64,000 bases of DNA from Platanthera guangdongensis (taxonomy: Eukaryota > Streptophyta > Magnoliopsida > Asparagales > Orchidaceae): the NCBI GenBank assembly GCA_039583875.1, contig CM077153.1, positions 113,022,568-113,086,567 on the forward strand, given 5' to 3'. A model generated the notes under the pieces. That model made no database searches. It worked only from the letters and a program-made list of their open reading frames with translations, and was not told the DNA's origin. How positions within the stretch are numbered: the first letter of the stretch is position 1; each line of letters starts with the position of its first letter. Shown here piece by piece: positions 10,132 through 22,600 of this stretch. The position numbers were made by a program, and so were the translations under genes.

Positions 10132-12586
10132 CTTTTGCTATTCCAGAACAAAAGTTGGAGATGAACTTATAAGGAATAAAAGAAATCCTAAGTTTAGCTA
10201 CCGCTTGACTTAATTAAAAGTAAGATCAAATTAAACATCTGGGGTACTAGAGTTAAATCAAAAATTATGAAAATTTTATAAGTAGAGGAAGAGTTTCAAA
10301 AAGACTTCTAGATAAAATAAAATAGAAAACAACAATTTATTTTTGATAGTTTAACAAAGATGGAATGAAATTATATAAAAAAAACTTTAGCTTAAAAGAA
10401 GTTAAAGGAAATAATGCAATTTAAAAATTATGCTCTCAAAAAAAATTTGAATAAATTCTAGAATCATTGAAATAAGATAAATGGTTTGGTGGTTTATGAA
10501 GAGGGCTTGAAATTAGAGGCGAGGAAATTTTTTCTCGAACCTCTACATATATTTTTCTTTTGAATAATTAGGAAAATGAAATATTATTTTCCTAACACAT
10601 AATGATTTTTTTCTTTCTCAACTTCATAATAATAAAATTAACCCAATGTATATGTGTAGGAGAAATGAATTTTATTCTCTTACTCCGTAATATATAATCT
10701 ATTTAAATATTTGGTGTCTATGTTTGCTGAATGAAATTTTATTCTCATTGACATAAGATCTTTTAAGGGGTGAAATAGGCGTAATCATGTCAAGTGAGAC
10801 ATGAAAAAAATGGAAGTGGTTTTATTTTTTTTCAAAAAGAAAACTAGATTTTAATAAAAAAGTTTTGAGAGCAACCTTTTTAAAATGAACGTTCCGATAT
10901 TTCTAAAAGCATTAAGTAGAAATAATTGAAATCCATGGATGTTATTTTCTAACATAAAAAACGAGCTTATATTTAAAAATTAGAAGTGGTGGTGAAAAAT
11001 AAGTTTCCTATTATAACAAAAAGACACAAAAAATTCTTTAACATTTAACCCCAGTCACTTAAATCTATCAAACTTTAATTAATAAACGAATAGTAAGCAA
11101 AGAATAATTAAAATTCGCTTATAAATTAACTCGAAACTAGATTTTTGGAAAGCAAAAAGGGTTAAGAAATGATATATTTGATTTTATTTATTACATAATT
11201 TAACAAAATATTTTTTGGAATTTTTAGAGTTATTCAATTTTTTTTGTGTTTTGATTATTATCTTTTATTTTATTTTTAGAGTTATTCCTTTTTTAATATT
11301 TTTTGATTTTTATATTTTTATGGTTTTTGGATTTTCTAATTTTTTTATTTTATTTTTTTGATTTTTTAGTTTTTTATCAAATTATTTACAAGAAAGGGAG
11401 AGAAAGTAGTATTATTTATAAAAAGATAGGAGGGAAAGAGAAATTTTTTTGTTTTTAAATATTATACAAAATAAAAACTCGAGGGTGGCCCGCGAACACA
11501 CTCTTATTTGGGTGGTTGGTTTGATGAGTCGAATGCCGCGGGCATGCTAAAAAATGAGCTTTTACAAATACGAAGATGGGGGGGGGGAGAGAAAGATTAA
11601 TTTTTTTACAAAAAATATTTACAAAGTAAAAGATTTTTTTTTGAATTTTTATTTTATGAATTTTTTTGAATTTTTTGTTTTATAATTTTTTGAATTTTTT
11701 GAATTTTTTGGTTTTATGAATTTTTTTGATTATAAAAATAAAGAAAATTTTTTTTGAGTTTTTGATTTTTGCATTTTTTTGCTAAGTACAGAATATAAAA
11801 AGTGCAGAATAGGAAAACACCCACATACTTAAACTCAACATTGTCCCCAATGTTGCAATCTAAGTATGCGGAACAGATAATATACAAATTAAAAGATGTA
11901 CAAAAACAAAAATAAAAAGGGATGGTAGAAGCTTCCCTTAGACGAGTGCGGGAGGCCCGGGTTGAAACTCTGCATTAGGTAGAGGAAAGAAAAAAAAAGC
12001 AAAAAGATAACATAAAAACGAAAAAGATACACGCGGCTAAAAAGGGGTTGTGGGCGGGAGGGGGTGACAAGTGCGTGTGACTTGAAGCTGACATCTTAGC
12101 TTATGAGTGCTTACAAAATGTGACCCCTAGCGCGGACAAGAGTGAAAAAGTGCGCTGAAGGGAACCAAAATAAGTGAAAATATGGGGAACCAAAAAAGTG
12201 CGCCGAAGGGAACCAAAATAATTGAAATCCATGTGATGTTTTTAAGTTTTTAAGTTTTTTGGATTTTTTGTTTTTAGGTTTTAAGAGTTTTTAGGTTTTT
12301 TTGTGGGTTTTTAGTTTTTTAGGTTTTTGTCGAATTTTTTGTTTAGTTATAAAAATAATGAAAAAAAAATTTAAGTGTTTTTTTTTCATTTTCTAGATTT
12401 TTTTAGTGTTTTAGTTTTATAGTTTTTTTTTTCAAATTTTTAGTTTTATAGGTTTTTCAAATATTTTAGTTTTATAAGTTTTTCAAATATTTTTAGTTTT
12501 ATAGGTTTTTCAAATTTTTAGTTTTATAGGTTTTTGAAATTTTTTAGTTTTATAGGTTTTTTTATTTTTTTTGTTGGAAATAACGT

Positions 12587-12592
<6 letters not shown>
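10132..12592. other. Non-coding internal region of E2
   Basis: No gene seen. Very AT-rich, with long T runs, GAATTTTTT-type repeats at about 11640-11730 and a repeated TTTTAGTTTTATAGGTTTTT pattern at 12400-12560. A repeat with AAGGGAACCAAAATA lies at 12155-12225. I found no motif of Gag or Pol on either strand. Confidence 0.7.

Positions 12593-12669
<77 letters not shown>
12593..12669. repeat. (AT)n microsatellite, about 38 units
   Basis: A perfect AT run of 77 bp. It encodes only Ile-Tyr repeats in two frames and is not a gene. Confidence 0.97.
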
Positions 12670-12671
<2 letters not shown>

Positions 12672-12714
12672 TAAAATTAATAGTTTTCCAGGGTTCAAAA
12701 TAACGAAACGAATC

Positions 12715-12732
12715 TCCCTGGCAACGGTGCAA
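12715..12732 (-). other. E2 primer binding site, tRNA-Asp type
   Basis: The plus strand reads TCCCTGGCAACGGTGCAA and differs at 3 of 18 bases from the 3' end of plant tRNA-Asp. Two of the changes are C to T. It lies 6 bp from the LTR. Confidence 0.75.
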
Positions 12733-14098
12733 AAAACTTGATTGATTAAAACTCCAAAAATATTTACGGTCACGCGGCGACCCAGCGGTTTTATTTAAGT
12801 AGAAAATCGGATTGTGATTTTTATTTAAGAAAACGGGGCGCGCGTATTTATTTATTTGGATATAAAAAGATGTGATCGAGTTTTAACGAAATGAGACAGT
12901 GCACCTATTATGAGTACTACAGGATATTCCGAGTGGAATATCGAGGTCGTATTGTTCTCGGGGTCGGTTCGATTATTTCTACTCTTCCCTAGAGGGGACT
13001 ATTATTTTACCGATAATTATCTTGTCGGGATATTTTATATATAATAAAAAGGCAGAAAACATAAAATGAAAGCATACAAAGAAAGCAAGAAGGTGGAGCC
13101 GATGAAGAGTTTAACTCGATGACACCGAAAATAATTTGAACTAAAATATACTTTTAATAAAAAGAGCTCCTAAGTTTCTAATTAATTAAGGCGGACACTT
13201 GGCCGTGGAGGTTCAACTATAATGAGCTCACTTATCTCTAGGACTATCGCTCACCTCAAAGCTAAGACTATTCGACCGAACGTTAGTCCGACAAAGGATT
13301 CCTCTTAACGCCAGTATTACGCTAAGAATCCTGCTATTGGGTGTGGAACCCAATCTGGTAGAGTTGACGCGCCTCCTCTTTTGAGGGTTAGTTCGGAACT
13401 CTCTTTGCCAAGGGGTGATCTATCCATACGCACGGCCTCTCGGCTAGCATATGGAAAATGAAAATAGGGCCCACACATCGATATGTGGTCCGACGCGTCG
13501 TTAACCCCGGGCAAACCATAAGTACTTTAATTAATTAGAAAAATGAGACCTTTAATTATTTTAAACTATTTTATTTGTCCCAATGCTCTTCGATACTGAG
13601 GGCCAAGAACAGTTAGCCACTCATCGGAATGGGGACGGTAGCGGTGAAAGAAATAAAATAAAGCAGTAAATGAAAGCGATAAAGAAAGCAGGAAAGTGAA
13701 AGCAGTAAAATGAAAGCAGTAAAGGAAAGCTGAAAATTGCAAGTCCTACTCAAACGAGTAGGACTGAAATGAAAGCAGTAAAATGCGAGTCCCGGCGCAA
13801 ATGCGTGGGCGGGAGAAAAAAAGCGGGTCCTACTCAAATGAGTAGGACTAAATAAATGCAACACACGCACACTCTCGACAGAAATTAAAACACACGCACA
13901 CACTCGACATGAAATGAAATACGCACGCACACACACTCTCGACAAAAATGAAAACACACGCACACGACAGGAAATGAAACACACTCCACACACTCTACTG
14001 AATTGAAATAAAGCGAAGCGCCATTTAACTCTTAACGAGAGTCGGAAATAAATGCCTATGTACAAAAAAAACTAAGTTACTCGAAAATTAAAACAACT

Positions 14099-14246
14099 GC
14101 ATTTCTACCGCTGGAATGCGGTAGAAATGCATAAAAAGTGAAAATAAAAATAAAACAAGTAAAAAGATTTGCAAATAAATGCAAAATGAAAACGTTCGAA
14201 AAATTAAAATGAATACATTTCTACCGCTAGAATGCGGTAGAAATGT
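14099..14246. repeat. Duplicated perfect hairpin with a compensatory change
   Basis: At 14099-14130 arms GCATTTCTACCGC and GCGGTAGAAATGC flank 6 bases. At 14215-14246 the arms are ACATTTCTACCGC and GCGGTAGAAATGT. Both have 13 paired bases, and the outer pair changed on both sides. The two lie 116 bp apart in a tandem duplication with a weaker third copy after it. Confidence 0.9.
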
Positions 14247-14859
14247 GCAAAAAGAGAACGAAAAAATTAAAAGAGCAAAAGTTTTAAATGAAAATGCAAG
14301 TGCACGAAAAATTAAAACAACTATATTTTCATTCCTATAACTCCGTAAAAGTTGTTAAAAAGTGAAAATAAAGTAAAAAGAAAGAAAAGTTTTACAACAT
14401 AAAAATGAAAATCTAGTTTAAAGAAAAATGAAAAACACTTTGAAAATAATTTTTACGGGTTTATAGGAATGCATAAAAGTTATAAAAATTCCTAAGTTAA
14501 CAAAACTAAGTAAGAAAATTAACTAAAACATAAAACTAAAAAGTTATACTCATACACACACACCCCCATTTAAAAGAGAACAAAAACTAATTTAAAACGA
14601 GTAAAAATAAGATTGCATTAGGGAGAGAAACATAAATGAAATTTAAAATCATGTAATGGAAGAAAAACTACATTTTTATTAATACTTGAGAGACGATTAC
14701 AGAGCTAAAACAAAACAAATAAAAGAGAGAGAGAGAAAGAAAATTCAATTATAAAGCTTTGAAACCCATCTAGGCAGCACCTCCCCATACAAAATGGAAC
14801 CAAAAAAGTGGAACAGGATTACATCCAGCAAGCTGGTTTAAATAGACAAAAATTTCAGG

Positions 14860-15510
14860 GGACACGCCCCCTGACACGGGCGTGTAGGGGGGCATGTCAG
14901 CACTGTACAAAATGCGGCCGTCGATTTGACGGGAAAGTGGACTTCGGGCTGGACACGTGTCGGTCACGCGTTGGTCACGCCCCAAGTCACGGGCGTGACT
15001 CTGGGCATGTCGGGGAGGTAGATCTGGGTGCGGGTCTTTAAGCTGTCATCGGGTCTTGTCGAGTTGAAAAATCGTCGAGCGCGAATGTCGAGGAGTTCGA
15101 CGATCGTCGAGCGGGAAGATCGTCAAGCAGGAAAAATCGTCGAGTAGGACAAATCGTCGAGCAGAAAAATTGTCAAGTGGGAAGATCGAGTTCGACGATC
15201 GTCGAGCGGGAAGATCGTCGAGCGCGGGTCTTTGTCAGCCAGGTGGAGGAGTCACGCCCCAGGTCACGGCGTGACTCTCGGCGTGTCGGGGGTTCGACGA
15301 TCGTCGAGCGGAAAGTCGTCGAGCGGGAAAATGGGTTCGACGATCGTCGAGCGGTATGAACACGGGCTTGGGTCACGCCCTGTGTCGGGTGACACTGGCG
15401 TGACGCCAGGCGTGTCAAGCTTTTCTCTTCAAAAATCGTTGATTTCGATGGAATTTGACGTGTCACGCCCGGGTCACGGGCGTGACCAACAGTACACGGG
15501 CGTGACATGT
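14860..15510. repeat. GTCACGCCC and GGGCGTGAC cluster, right LTR
   Basis: Inverted pairs stand near 14862-14885, 14968-14998, 15250-15273 and 15464-15486, and further single copies follow. Runs of TCGTCGAGC lie between them at 15060-15350. No coding frame is supported. Confidence 0.75.
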
Positions 15511-15678
15511 ATATTTTGGGCAGAGTTTTTTGATTTTTTCTGAAAAACAAAATAAAATAAATTAGCAAAATGTTTACAATAAAAGAAACATTTTATTGAA
15601 CAAAAGTAAGTAAAAATGACAATAATAAAGTAAAACGACTTATATAATGTACATAAAACTAGGTATATTTACAATTCA

Positions 15679-16615
15679 ACAGCTTCCCGGCGGTCAGCTT
15701 CTTCATCTCCTCCATTTTCTCTCGAAGCTTCAGTTTCTCGGCTCCTTCAGAAACCGTGGAAGCAGGATCACCAAGCTTCTCCCCAATGACTTCGACTTTG
15801 GGGCGGTCAACCTCTTCAGAAGCCGCCGGGGTCGATAGTAGCCCATCCTGCTGCTGGAGGGTCTCCATGCCCTTGAGGAGGTCGTTAATCGTCTCGCTAG
15901 CCGCGGATACCTCCTCCGGCTCGTTCGGCTTGAAATCCGGTGCGGACGGACTCTCGGGTGCCTCTTTCTCGTGCGGCCTATGTTGAAGATTGTCCGCGCC
16001 GGTCTTTATGGAAATATTCCGATTTCCGACCTGCATCTTCCTCATCTTCCTCTTCATCCTTTCCTCAAGGGTCTCGCTCCGTTTCTTCTGCCGTTTCAAG
16101 GAGCAGAACACCGTTTATGTCCGTTTGCTCTGTTCAGCCAAAATCCGTCCGGTCTCCAGCGCCATCTCCGGCTCGTTGTTGTCTATAATGACTAGGTCAA
16201 CCTTGGCCTGCAATTCGTGCGGCTTGCCAGATTCAACACTTTTCTCCTCCGTCTCACCTATTTTTAAGAGCGGTTCGCCCGATGGAGAGAAAGTCATATC
16301 AAAGGATTTGGCAGTTCCGGTTTGTGGTGGAGCAATCTTCGAAACCGATTCAGCATTGGTTGGGGCCTGCGATGATTCGCCGACAGTCTGCGTCGGCCTC
16401 TTTTCAGATCCAGAAGCTGCTGGAGTAACCGGTTTCCCAATCTTCTTCGCAGGCTGTTGGTCAGAGTCATCCGGTTTCTGGCCCCCATTCTTCTTCTTTT
16501 CAGTCGATTTCTTCTCGCGTGCAAGCATCGACGACATGACGTCCATCTTGTGAAAAACCGCGTCGGCTTGAAAGATTCTGACCGCAAGTGGCGAGTAGCG
16601 ACCCGTGGCTTGGCA
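15679..16615 (-). pseudogene. accA 5' part (E3), cut by E2
   Basis: The frame can be followed from a conserved TGRYSPLAV segment at about 16605 through the first ATG at 16546 down to the E2 junction. One in-frame TAA lies at 16117-16115. After a Lys-rich region there is a basic block (KRQKKRSETLEERMKRKMRKM), then LQHRPHEKE, then the LLKGMETLQ and KLREKMEEMKKL segments. The same order occurs in family II accA. No ATG lies upstream of TGRYSPLAV here, although E7 has one. The C-terminal coiled coil is missing. Function unknown; the basic block could be a nuclear localisation signal. Confidence 0.75.
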
Positions 16616-16639
16616 GATATCTTGAAGAATGTCAAGGGC

Positions 16640-16741
16640 TAAGGGATTTTATAGACGCCAATGCATTAAAGGCAGTCGCGGTTTCCGGCTTAGTTCTACA
16701 TTTTCGAAGCTTTTCCGAAACTTAAAAATGTGCGGGGATTA
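16640..16741. promoter_or_regulatory. accA promoter and polypurine region of E3
   Basis: On the minus strand a CTATAAAATC box stands near 16645-16655, about 30 bp before the TGRYSPLAV segment. On the plus strand a tract with GTGCGGGGATTA lies directly before the LTR, at the place of a polypurine tract. The same strings adjoin the 3' LTR in E5, E6 and E7. Confidence 0.6.
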
Positions 16742-17452
16742 TTTTTAGCCCGGAATCCGCGACCTGTTCGCGAAGCTTTCCAGACCGGACGACCTATGCG
16801 GCTTGCCGTATTTTCAGATCAACTTATCTGGTTATCACCGAAGCCGGGCGGTCTCCATGTCAGGCCGCCGCCTGCTCCGACCCTGCTCAGCGATAAGGCC
16901 CAGGACCCAGACCATCAGCTCGCTTGGAGGAATCCGCCAGGCCACGCGACATCCCTTCTTTCCCTTTTTCTGCTCTTTTGCTTCCCCTCACCTCTGCCCG
17001 GTTCTCCTGTACACCGGGCAGCCGGTAACTTTATCCCTGTCCGCTTGGGCAGGCCCCCGGGCCTATAAATAGGGGGAGGGTGCAGTCCCCAAGACGCGCT
17101 GACTTGTCTCCAGGAGCTCGCTTGTTAAGAGCTGCGATCTCAAGTCTAGTGCCTTGTGGCTTGTAGTCCGGCCGGCCTGTTCGGTTTCCTTTTTCTCTTC
17201 TTGTAACTGCTTCACTTTTAATAAAAGGAAAGCCCATCACAAGAGAGGCATTCAGGTCGCGACGGGCGAAGTCGGGGGTTGCCGTGGTTCACGGCTCGAC
17301 TGTTCTTTTTTCTCTCGTCCGCTTAGTAGATAACTGCTTGCATTCTGTCTCTTTCCCCTTCCTTCCCCTGTGCTCGAACCGTTAGCTGGTGGTGCTCGAC
17401 CCCCTATCCATTTTCGTGCATCGATAGTGAGGGCGCATTTTTTGCATCAACA
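16742..17452 (+). repeat. 3' LTR of E3
   Basis: Closest to the E1 LTR: both keep CAAGTCTAGTG and the GGCCGGACTAC region. TATA box CTATAAATAG near 17064, AATAAA at 17220-17225, and the R hairpin at 17232-17267, here weakened by two G to A changes. The last 45 bp contain extra sequence between two TGCATC strings that the E1 LTR lacks. Confidence 0.8.
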
Positions 17453-18240
17453 TGGACCAGCTGCCCTGTTCAAGATCCAGCAAGCAGACAAAGAGTCGGT
17501 AGCACATTTTGTGGATCGCTTCCAGAAGGAGAAACTGGGGGTCAAGAATGGGGATCCCGAGTTCTATAAGATCGACCTAATCAACGGACTCAAGGAAGGG
17601 TCGTTGAAGTTTGAAGCAACCACCAAAGATCCGACCAACTTCTAGGATCTGATAGCCTTGGCTAACACCTTCATTGAATGAGAGAGTGCCAACCCTTCAT
17701 ATGTATCCAACTTAACGGCAAAGACCGAAAGGAGGTACACCACAAATTCCTCTGCAAGTGATCGAACATCCAGACCCCCTTTTCAGAGTATCAGCCTCCG
17801 GCACACCGGGGAAGAAATTTCCGGCACAAGCGGCCTTATCAAAATTATCAACAGTTTCATGAGCAGAAACCACCGCTGGCCGCTACACCTGCTCCTGTGG
17901 CTCCTCGGATCTTGCCTATTCATCAGACGGCTCATTCTCAGATGATCAGCAAAGCCAAGGTCCTGTGGAAGAGCTCACTGCTATGGGCTTGACAGTAGAT
18001 GAAGTTCTCCAGATCCTGTCGAAAAAGACTGAGTTAAAGAAAGATTTCCAGAAGGCAGAAGGAAAGACTCGAAACTCGGATCTTTTTTGTGCATTCCACA
18101 AGGAGAAAGGGCACCCAACTGAGGATTGCAGAGCTCTCCGACAGCTTGTGGAGCGACTACTTGCCGCAGGGAAAATGAAGGGTCTCGGAGTAAAAGAGGC
18201 CTCATCAAAGCCGTCCACCTCTAAAGGCAAGGAGGTGGTC
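17453..18240 (+). pseudogene. gag: gag remnant of E4
   Basis: It begins at the residue matching about 246 of E7 Gag (PAALFKI), so the N-terminal part is lost beyond E3. FVDRFQKE, YKIDLINGLKEG and LKFEATTK follow. Stops occur near 17643 and 17679 and a frame change near 17780. The zinc-knuckle-like motif CAFHKEKGHPTEDC is intact near 18090. It continues into pol without a clear boundary. Confidence 0.8.
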
Positions 18241-21200
18241 GAAGTCTTATGGGAGAATGAAGACATTAAGAAAGTGGGATACTATGGCAACATCAAGATT
18301 GGAGAAAGCGTCGAAGTAGACGACATAGGCGTCCTCGGTGATTTCTTTTGCATCCACGGAGGAGTGGGTGCAGAATCAACTAGGAAGTCTTCTTTGGCAA
18401 AGATCTCACAGCATGAAGTAGCTATAAATTCCACAGCTCCACCAATGGGAATCGTTACTTTTGGTCCAGAAGATCTCCCGAAGACGTCCAAACCGTTCAA
18501 TGATGCGGTCGTAATCAGAGCAATCATTGAGAACTACAGAGTTCCGAGAATTTTGGTTGACACCGGAAGTTCGGTCAATCTTATATTCAAAAGTGCTTAT
18601 GAGGCTCTAAGGTCTGGAAAGACTTTTCTCTCCACTGAAGGGCCACTGTATTGCTTCGCGGGCGAGAAGAAGGAAGTTGAAGGAAGCGTTACACTCTCAG
18701 TAATGCTCGGGGGGGGGGGTGACAAAGCTTATCACATTTGTAATAGTTGATGCGGCCAGCAGTTATTGCGCCATCTTTGGAAGACCCCTCCTTAATGAAT
18801 ATCGGGCAATAGTTTCCACCTATCATTTGACAATCAAGTTCACAGCAGGAGGAAATCAATACTGGGTTAGAAGTAACCCAAGGGAGGCGCGAGAGTGCTA
18901 TGTCAAAACAGTCAACATGATCGAGCAAATGCGTCCCCAGGCGAAACTAGTCGCCGCCTCAGAAGAAAAGGCTCCCCAAGAAGAGGCCGGAGATCAGGAA
19001 GAAATCCAGGAGGGGGTTCACTTGCAACCTGCTCAAGCAACCCAAGGAATCTCAATTGGCGCAGATGAAGAGAAAAGACTTACAATCAACTCAGAACTCC
19101 CCGAAGAAGAAAAAGAAGAGTTGATCGCTTGCTTATTGAAGAACCTGGATGTTTTCGCCTGGGCTGCGGAAGACATGCCAGGAGTAGATCCTGATGTAGC
19201 CTGCCATCACCTCAACATTGCTCCCGACTTCAAACCTGTTCAACAAAATAAGCTGGAGGTGGCGACGAAGCTAGTCAAGCCAATCAAGGAAGAGGTTGCG
19301 AAGCTTCTAGAAGCTAAGTTTATTCGTGAAATCAAATACCTGGATTGGCTATCAAACGTTGTAATGGTAAGGAAGCCGGGAGGAAAATGGAGGATGTGTG
19401 TTGACTTTACCAAATTAAATAAAGCATGCCCCAAAGATTGCTATCCGCTGCCTCGAATAGATGCTTTAGTAGATTCTGCGGTTGGATATCCTTTTATGAG
19501 TTTTTTAGATGCATTTTCTGGTTATCACTAGATTAGGATGCATAAGCCTGACATCCCCCATACGTCTTTTATCACAGACAAGGTTGTTACTGTTATGTAG
19601 TAATGCCCTTCAGATTAAAAAACACAGGTGCTACCTATCAACGCATGATGGACTTTGTGTTTAAAAAACAAAAGAGGAAAGAATCTTGAAGTATATGTCG
19701 ATGACCTCCTTATTAAAAGTAAAACCATTGCTTTGCATTTGCAAGACCTCACAGAAACATTTACTACTTTACGAAGGTATAACATGAGGTTAAATCCATT
19801 GAAATGTATCTTTGGAGCAAATAAAGGAAATTTCCTCAGTCATCTCCTTACCCCCGAAGGGCTCGCCCCTAACCCAGATAAGATTAAAGCAATCCTCAAC
19901 ATGCCATCACCTCGCTCCCCTAAAGAAGTTCAACAATTAGGGGGAAGGCTAGCAGGCATTGGAAGATTTATTTCCAGAGTAGGGGATAAGAGTGCCTCGT
20001 TCTTCAAGACTCTTCGTGGAGGGTCCAAATTTGAATGGACCAAACAGTGCGAAGAAGCTTTTAAGCAACTCAAAAAGCAGCTCACCTCCACTCCTTTACT
20101 TCAAAGTCCTCGCACTGGAGAAATGCTATTCATCTATCTAGGAGTGGGCTCGGAAGCAATAAGCTTCGTCCTTGTTAGAGAGGAAGGGAGAAGGCAATAT
20201 CCGGTATATTATGTCTGCCATATATTGAAGAATGCTGATACCAGGTATCCAATCCTTGAGAAGCTCGCACTAGAATTAGTAATGTCTGCCAGAAGGCTTC
20301 GACCATACTTCCAAGCGCACTCAATCAGGGTGATTACAGATCAGCCATTAAAAAGTATCCTTGAAAAACCGGAGCACTCTGGAAGACTAGCCAAATAGGT
20401 AATTGAACTCAGTGAATTTGATATTTCATATCTACCTCGAACGGCTATCAAAGCGCAAGTATTAGCAGATTTTTTAATAGACACAACAGAGTCTAATGCT
20501 AAACAAGTCGATCAATCGCCTCTAACATGGACAATCTACATAGATGGTGCTTCAAGCAAAAACTCCTCGGGAGCGGGAGTAGTCCTCATTAACCCCAACG
20601 GGGTCAAATTAAAACAGGCCATAAGGTTCTCTTTCCCAACCACCAATAACCAAGCAGAATATGAAGCACTTTTAGCAGGCCTGCGGTTTGTAAAAGAGTT
20701 GGGAATAGACTATGAGCATGTTAAAACCGACTCGCTAGTAATGGCATCCCAAGTATTAGGAAATTTTGAAACCAAAGAACCTACCCTTGAAGAAATACTT
20801 AATGCTGGTAAAGGCGGAGATTGGAAAGTTTAAGAGTTTCACTATTGAGTATGTTTCAAGAATATACAATGTAGAGGCAGACAAACTAGCAAAGTTCGGC
20901 CTCCCCTCGGGAGAAACAACTTTAGAACTTTTTTACCCAGCTAAGGAAGGAGGGGAATTGATGCAAATAGAACAACGACCCTCTTGGATGGACTCATTCA
21001 AATCATATCTCTCGACAGGAGAATTGCCGCAGGCTTTGAAAGATAAGAGAAGATTCAGAATTAAAGCAGCCAATTACAAGCTTATCTCCTAAATTCTCTA
21101 TAGAAAGTCTTTCCTCTCTCCAATGGTGAGATGCGTATCTGAAGAAGAAGTTCCTGTGGTGCTCCGAGAAATTCACTCTGGAGAGTGTGGCAGCCATTCA

Positions 21201-22236
21201 GGGGCTAGAAATTTGGAGAGAAGAATATTGCGGCAAGGATAATTCTGGCCCACAATGAGAAAAGATTCTGAATCCTATGCAAACAAGTGTGCCCAATGCC
21301 AAATATTTGCTCCGCTTCAACTCCAATCATCATAGCGACTTGTGTTAATCACCACGCCCTAACCTTTCGCAGTTTGGGGAATGGACCTCCTTGGGCCATT
21401 TCCCATGGCGAGCGGACAGCGACGCTTTATCATGGTTATGATTGATTACTTCAGCAAATGGATTGAAGCCAAGGCACTAGCAAAGACAACAACCCAGGTG
21501 ATAAAAATTTTTTTATGGGGGGAGATAATTTCCTTGAAGGGGATCCCGATGGCAATAATTACGGATAATGGGCCGCAGTTCAACAATGAAGAGATGAAGA
21601 ACTTTTGCAAACAAGTCGGCATAGAGCTTCGGTTCTCGTCAGTTCATCATTGTAGAATCAATTGCCAGGTAGAAGCTGCGAATAAACAGATACATAATTT
21701 GCTAAAAAAGAAAGTGCAGAATCTGAGGGGCAACTGGGCAGTGGAGCTTCCTTCAGTTCTATGGACCCTCAGAACAACCCCTTCAACAACTACCAGAGAA
21801 ACTCCATTCAAGCTATCTCACGGTTCAGAGGCTCTCATCCCGGTGGAATTTGAGGTTCCGCCTCCTAGGGTCTTACTGGCCAGGCACAGTTGGGAAGTGG
21901 CTTGAGATTAACGACGAGAATATGAGACATAGCTTGGATCAAATTGAAGAAATGCGAGATGAAGCCACCATCAGGCAAGAGGAAGTCAAGCGAAGAATGG
22001 CCAGATATTTTGACAAGAATATCAGGATAAAGCATTTTTCAGTGGGAGATCTCGTCCTGAAAAAATTAGATGCAGCCGCAAGAACTGGTTCAGTGGGCAA
22101 GCTGAACCCGAATTGGAATGGACCATTCATCATTAAGAAAGTCCTGAGGAATGGAGCATATCAACTACAAACCTATGACGGAGAAGATGTCCCCCATACT
22201 TGGAATGGCGATGATTTAAAGCGGTTTTATGCTTAA
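18241..22236 (+). pseudogene. pol: pol of E4, heavily decayed
   Basis: Domains in order: protease with LVDTGSSVNLIF near 18555; reverse transcriptase with FLDAFSGYH near 19500 and YVDDLLIKS near 19690; a degenerate RNase H; a second RNase H with YIDGASS near 20540 and KTDSLVMAS near 20730; integrase with a zinc-binding region near 21170-21310 and the catalytic TDNGPQF near 21560; GPF-type end near 22115. Damage: frame change at the G run 18711-18720, TAG after FSGYH near 19529, frame change near 19670, TAG for Trp near 20396, and others. The product would have been the enzymes of reverse transcription and integration. Confidence 0.85.
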
Positions 22237-22600
22237 GCAAACACTTATCATCTGTGTTCATTTCAATGATTATGGCAAAAAGAATTTCTGGCTAATAACT
22301 TTTTCATACGGGGCACAATCACTTTCTCCTATTTACAATGCAAAGTAAAAATTCACCACACCAGGAGACATCGCCAAATCCAGCTTGCCCCCCCCCCCCC
22401 CCACACAATTATTGTCATTAGCATAACACCACGATGATCACGTGTTGCGGGGAGATTTCGCACCGTGTAGTGGGAGCTTGCAGATTCTTGTGCGGCGGGT
22501 TATTGGAATTTGGATCCCAGCTAGTACTTGACTGCACCTCTGCATGTTTGGAGAGACAGGGTGGTTGACAGCTCAACTAAGCTTGCAAGGGATAGCGTAC
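22237..22600 (+). other. Conserved untranslated block after pol (E4)
   Basis: It has no open frame of interest but matches the blocks after pol in E5, E6 and E7, including TTGCGGGGAGATTTCGCACC and GGGATCC segments. A C run of 15 lies near 22387-22401. Confidence 0.65.

Larger units (their letters stand above)
9515..15678 (-). mobile_element. E2: Athila-like non-autonomous LTR element
   Basis: A truncated LTR (9515-10110) and a long LTR (12739-15678) of the same sequence flank 2.6 kb with no gene. On the minus strand a primer site resembling the tRNA-Asp complement follows the right LTR, and a polypurine tract CTTAAGTATGGGGGT precedes the left one. These marks are typical of Athila-lineage elements. 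No gag, pol or envelope-like frame is visible. The right edge cuts accA of E3 and the left LTR is cut by E1. Confidence 0.75.
12739..15678 (-). repeat. E2 5' LTR, about 2.9 kb
   Basis: Bounded on the plus strand by TGATTGATTAAAAC and TTTACAATTCA. It contains no gene. Inside are repeats with ACACACGCACAC and CTCGACA (13860-14005), two hairpins near 14100 and 14230, and the GGGCGTGAC cluster near its right end. LTRs of this length are usual for Athila relatives. Confidence 0.7.
15679..17452 (+). mobile_element. E3: 3' end of a family I element
   Basis: It contains the 5' part of accA on the minus strand, its promoter, the polypurine region and a complete 3' LTR. The left side is cut by E2. On the right, the intact LTR end TGCATCAACA meets gag of E4 in mid-gene, which identifies an insertion into E4. 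The candidate 5-bp target copy is TGGAC at 17453-17457; its partner is outside the window. Confidence 0.75.

Noticed and set aside
12591..12773. Small open frame with Ile-Tyr repeats
   Set aside because: It is the (AT)n microsatellite running into the E2 primer site.
13613..14065. 150-codon minus-strand frame
   Set aside because: Low-complexity LTR sequence with ACACAC-type repeats; no conserved motif.
22387..22401. C run as a regulatory element
   Set aside because: A homopolymer absent from the equivalent place in E5, E6 and E7; probably slippage.
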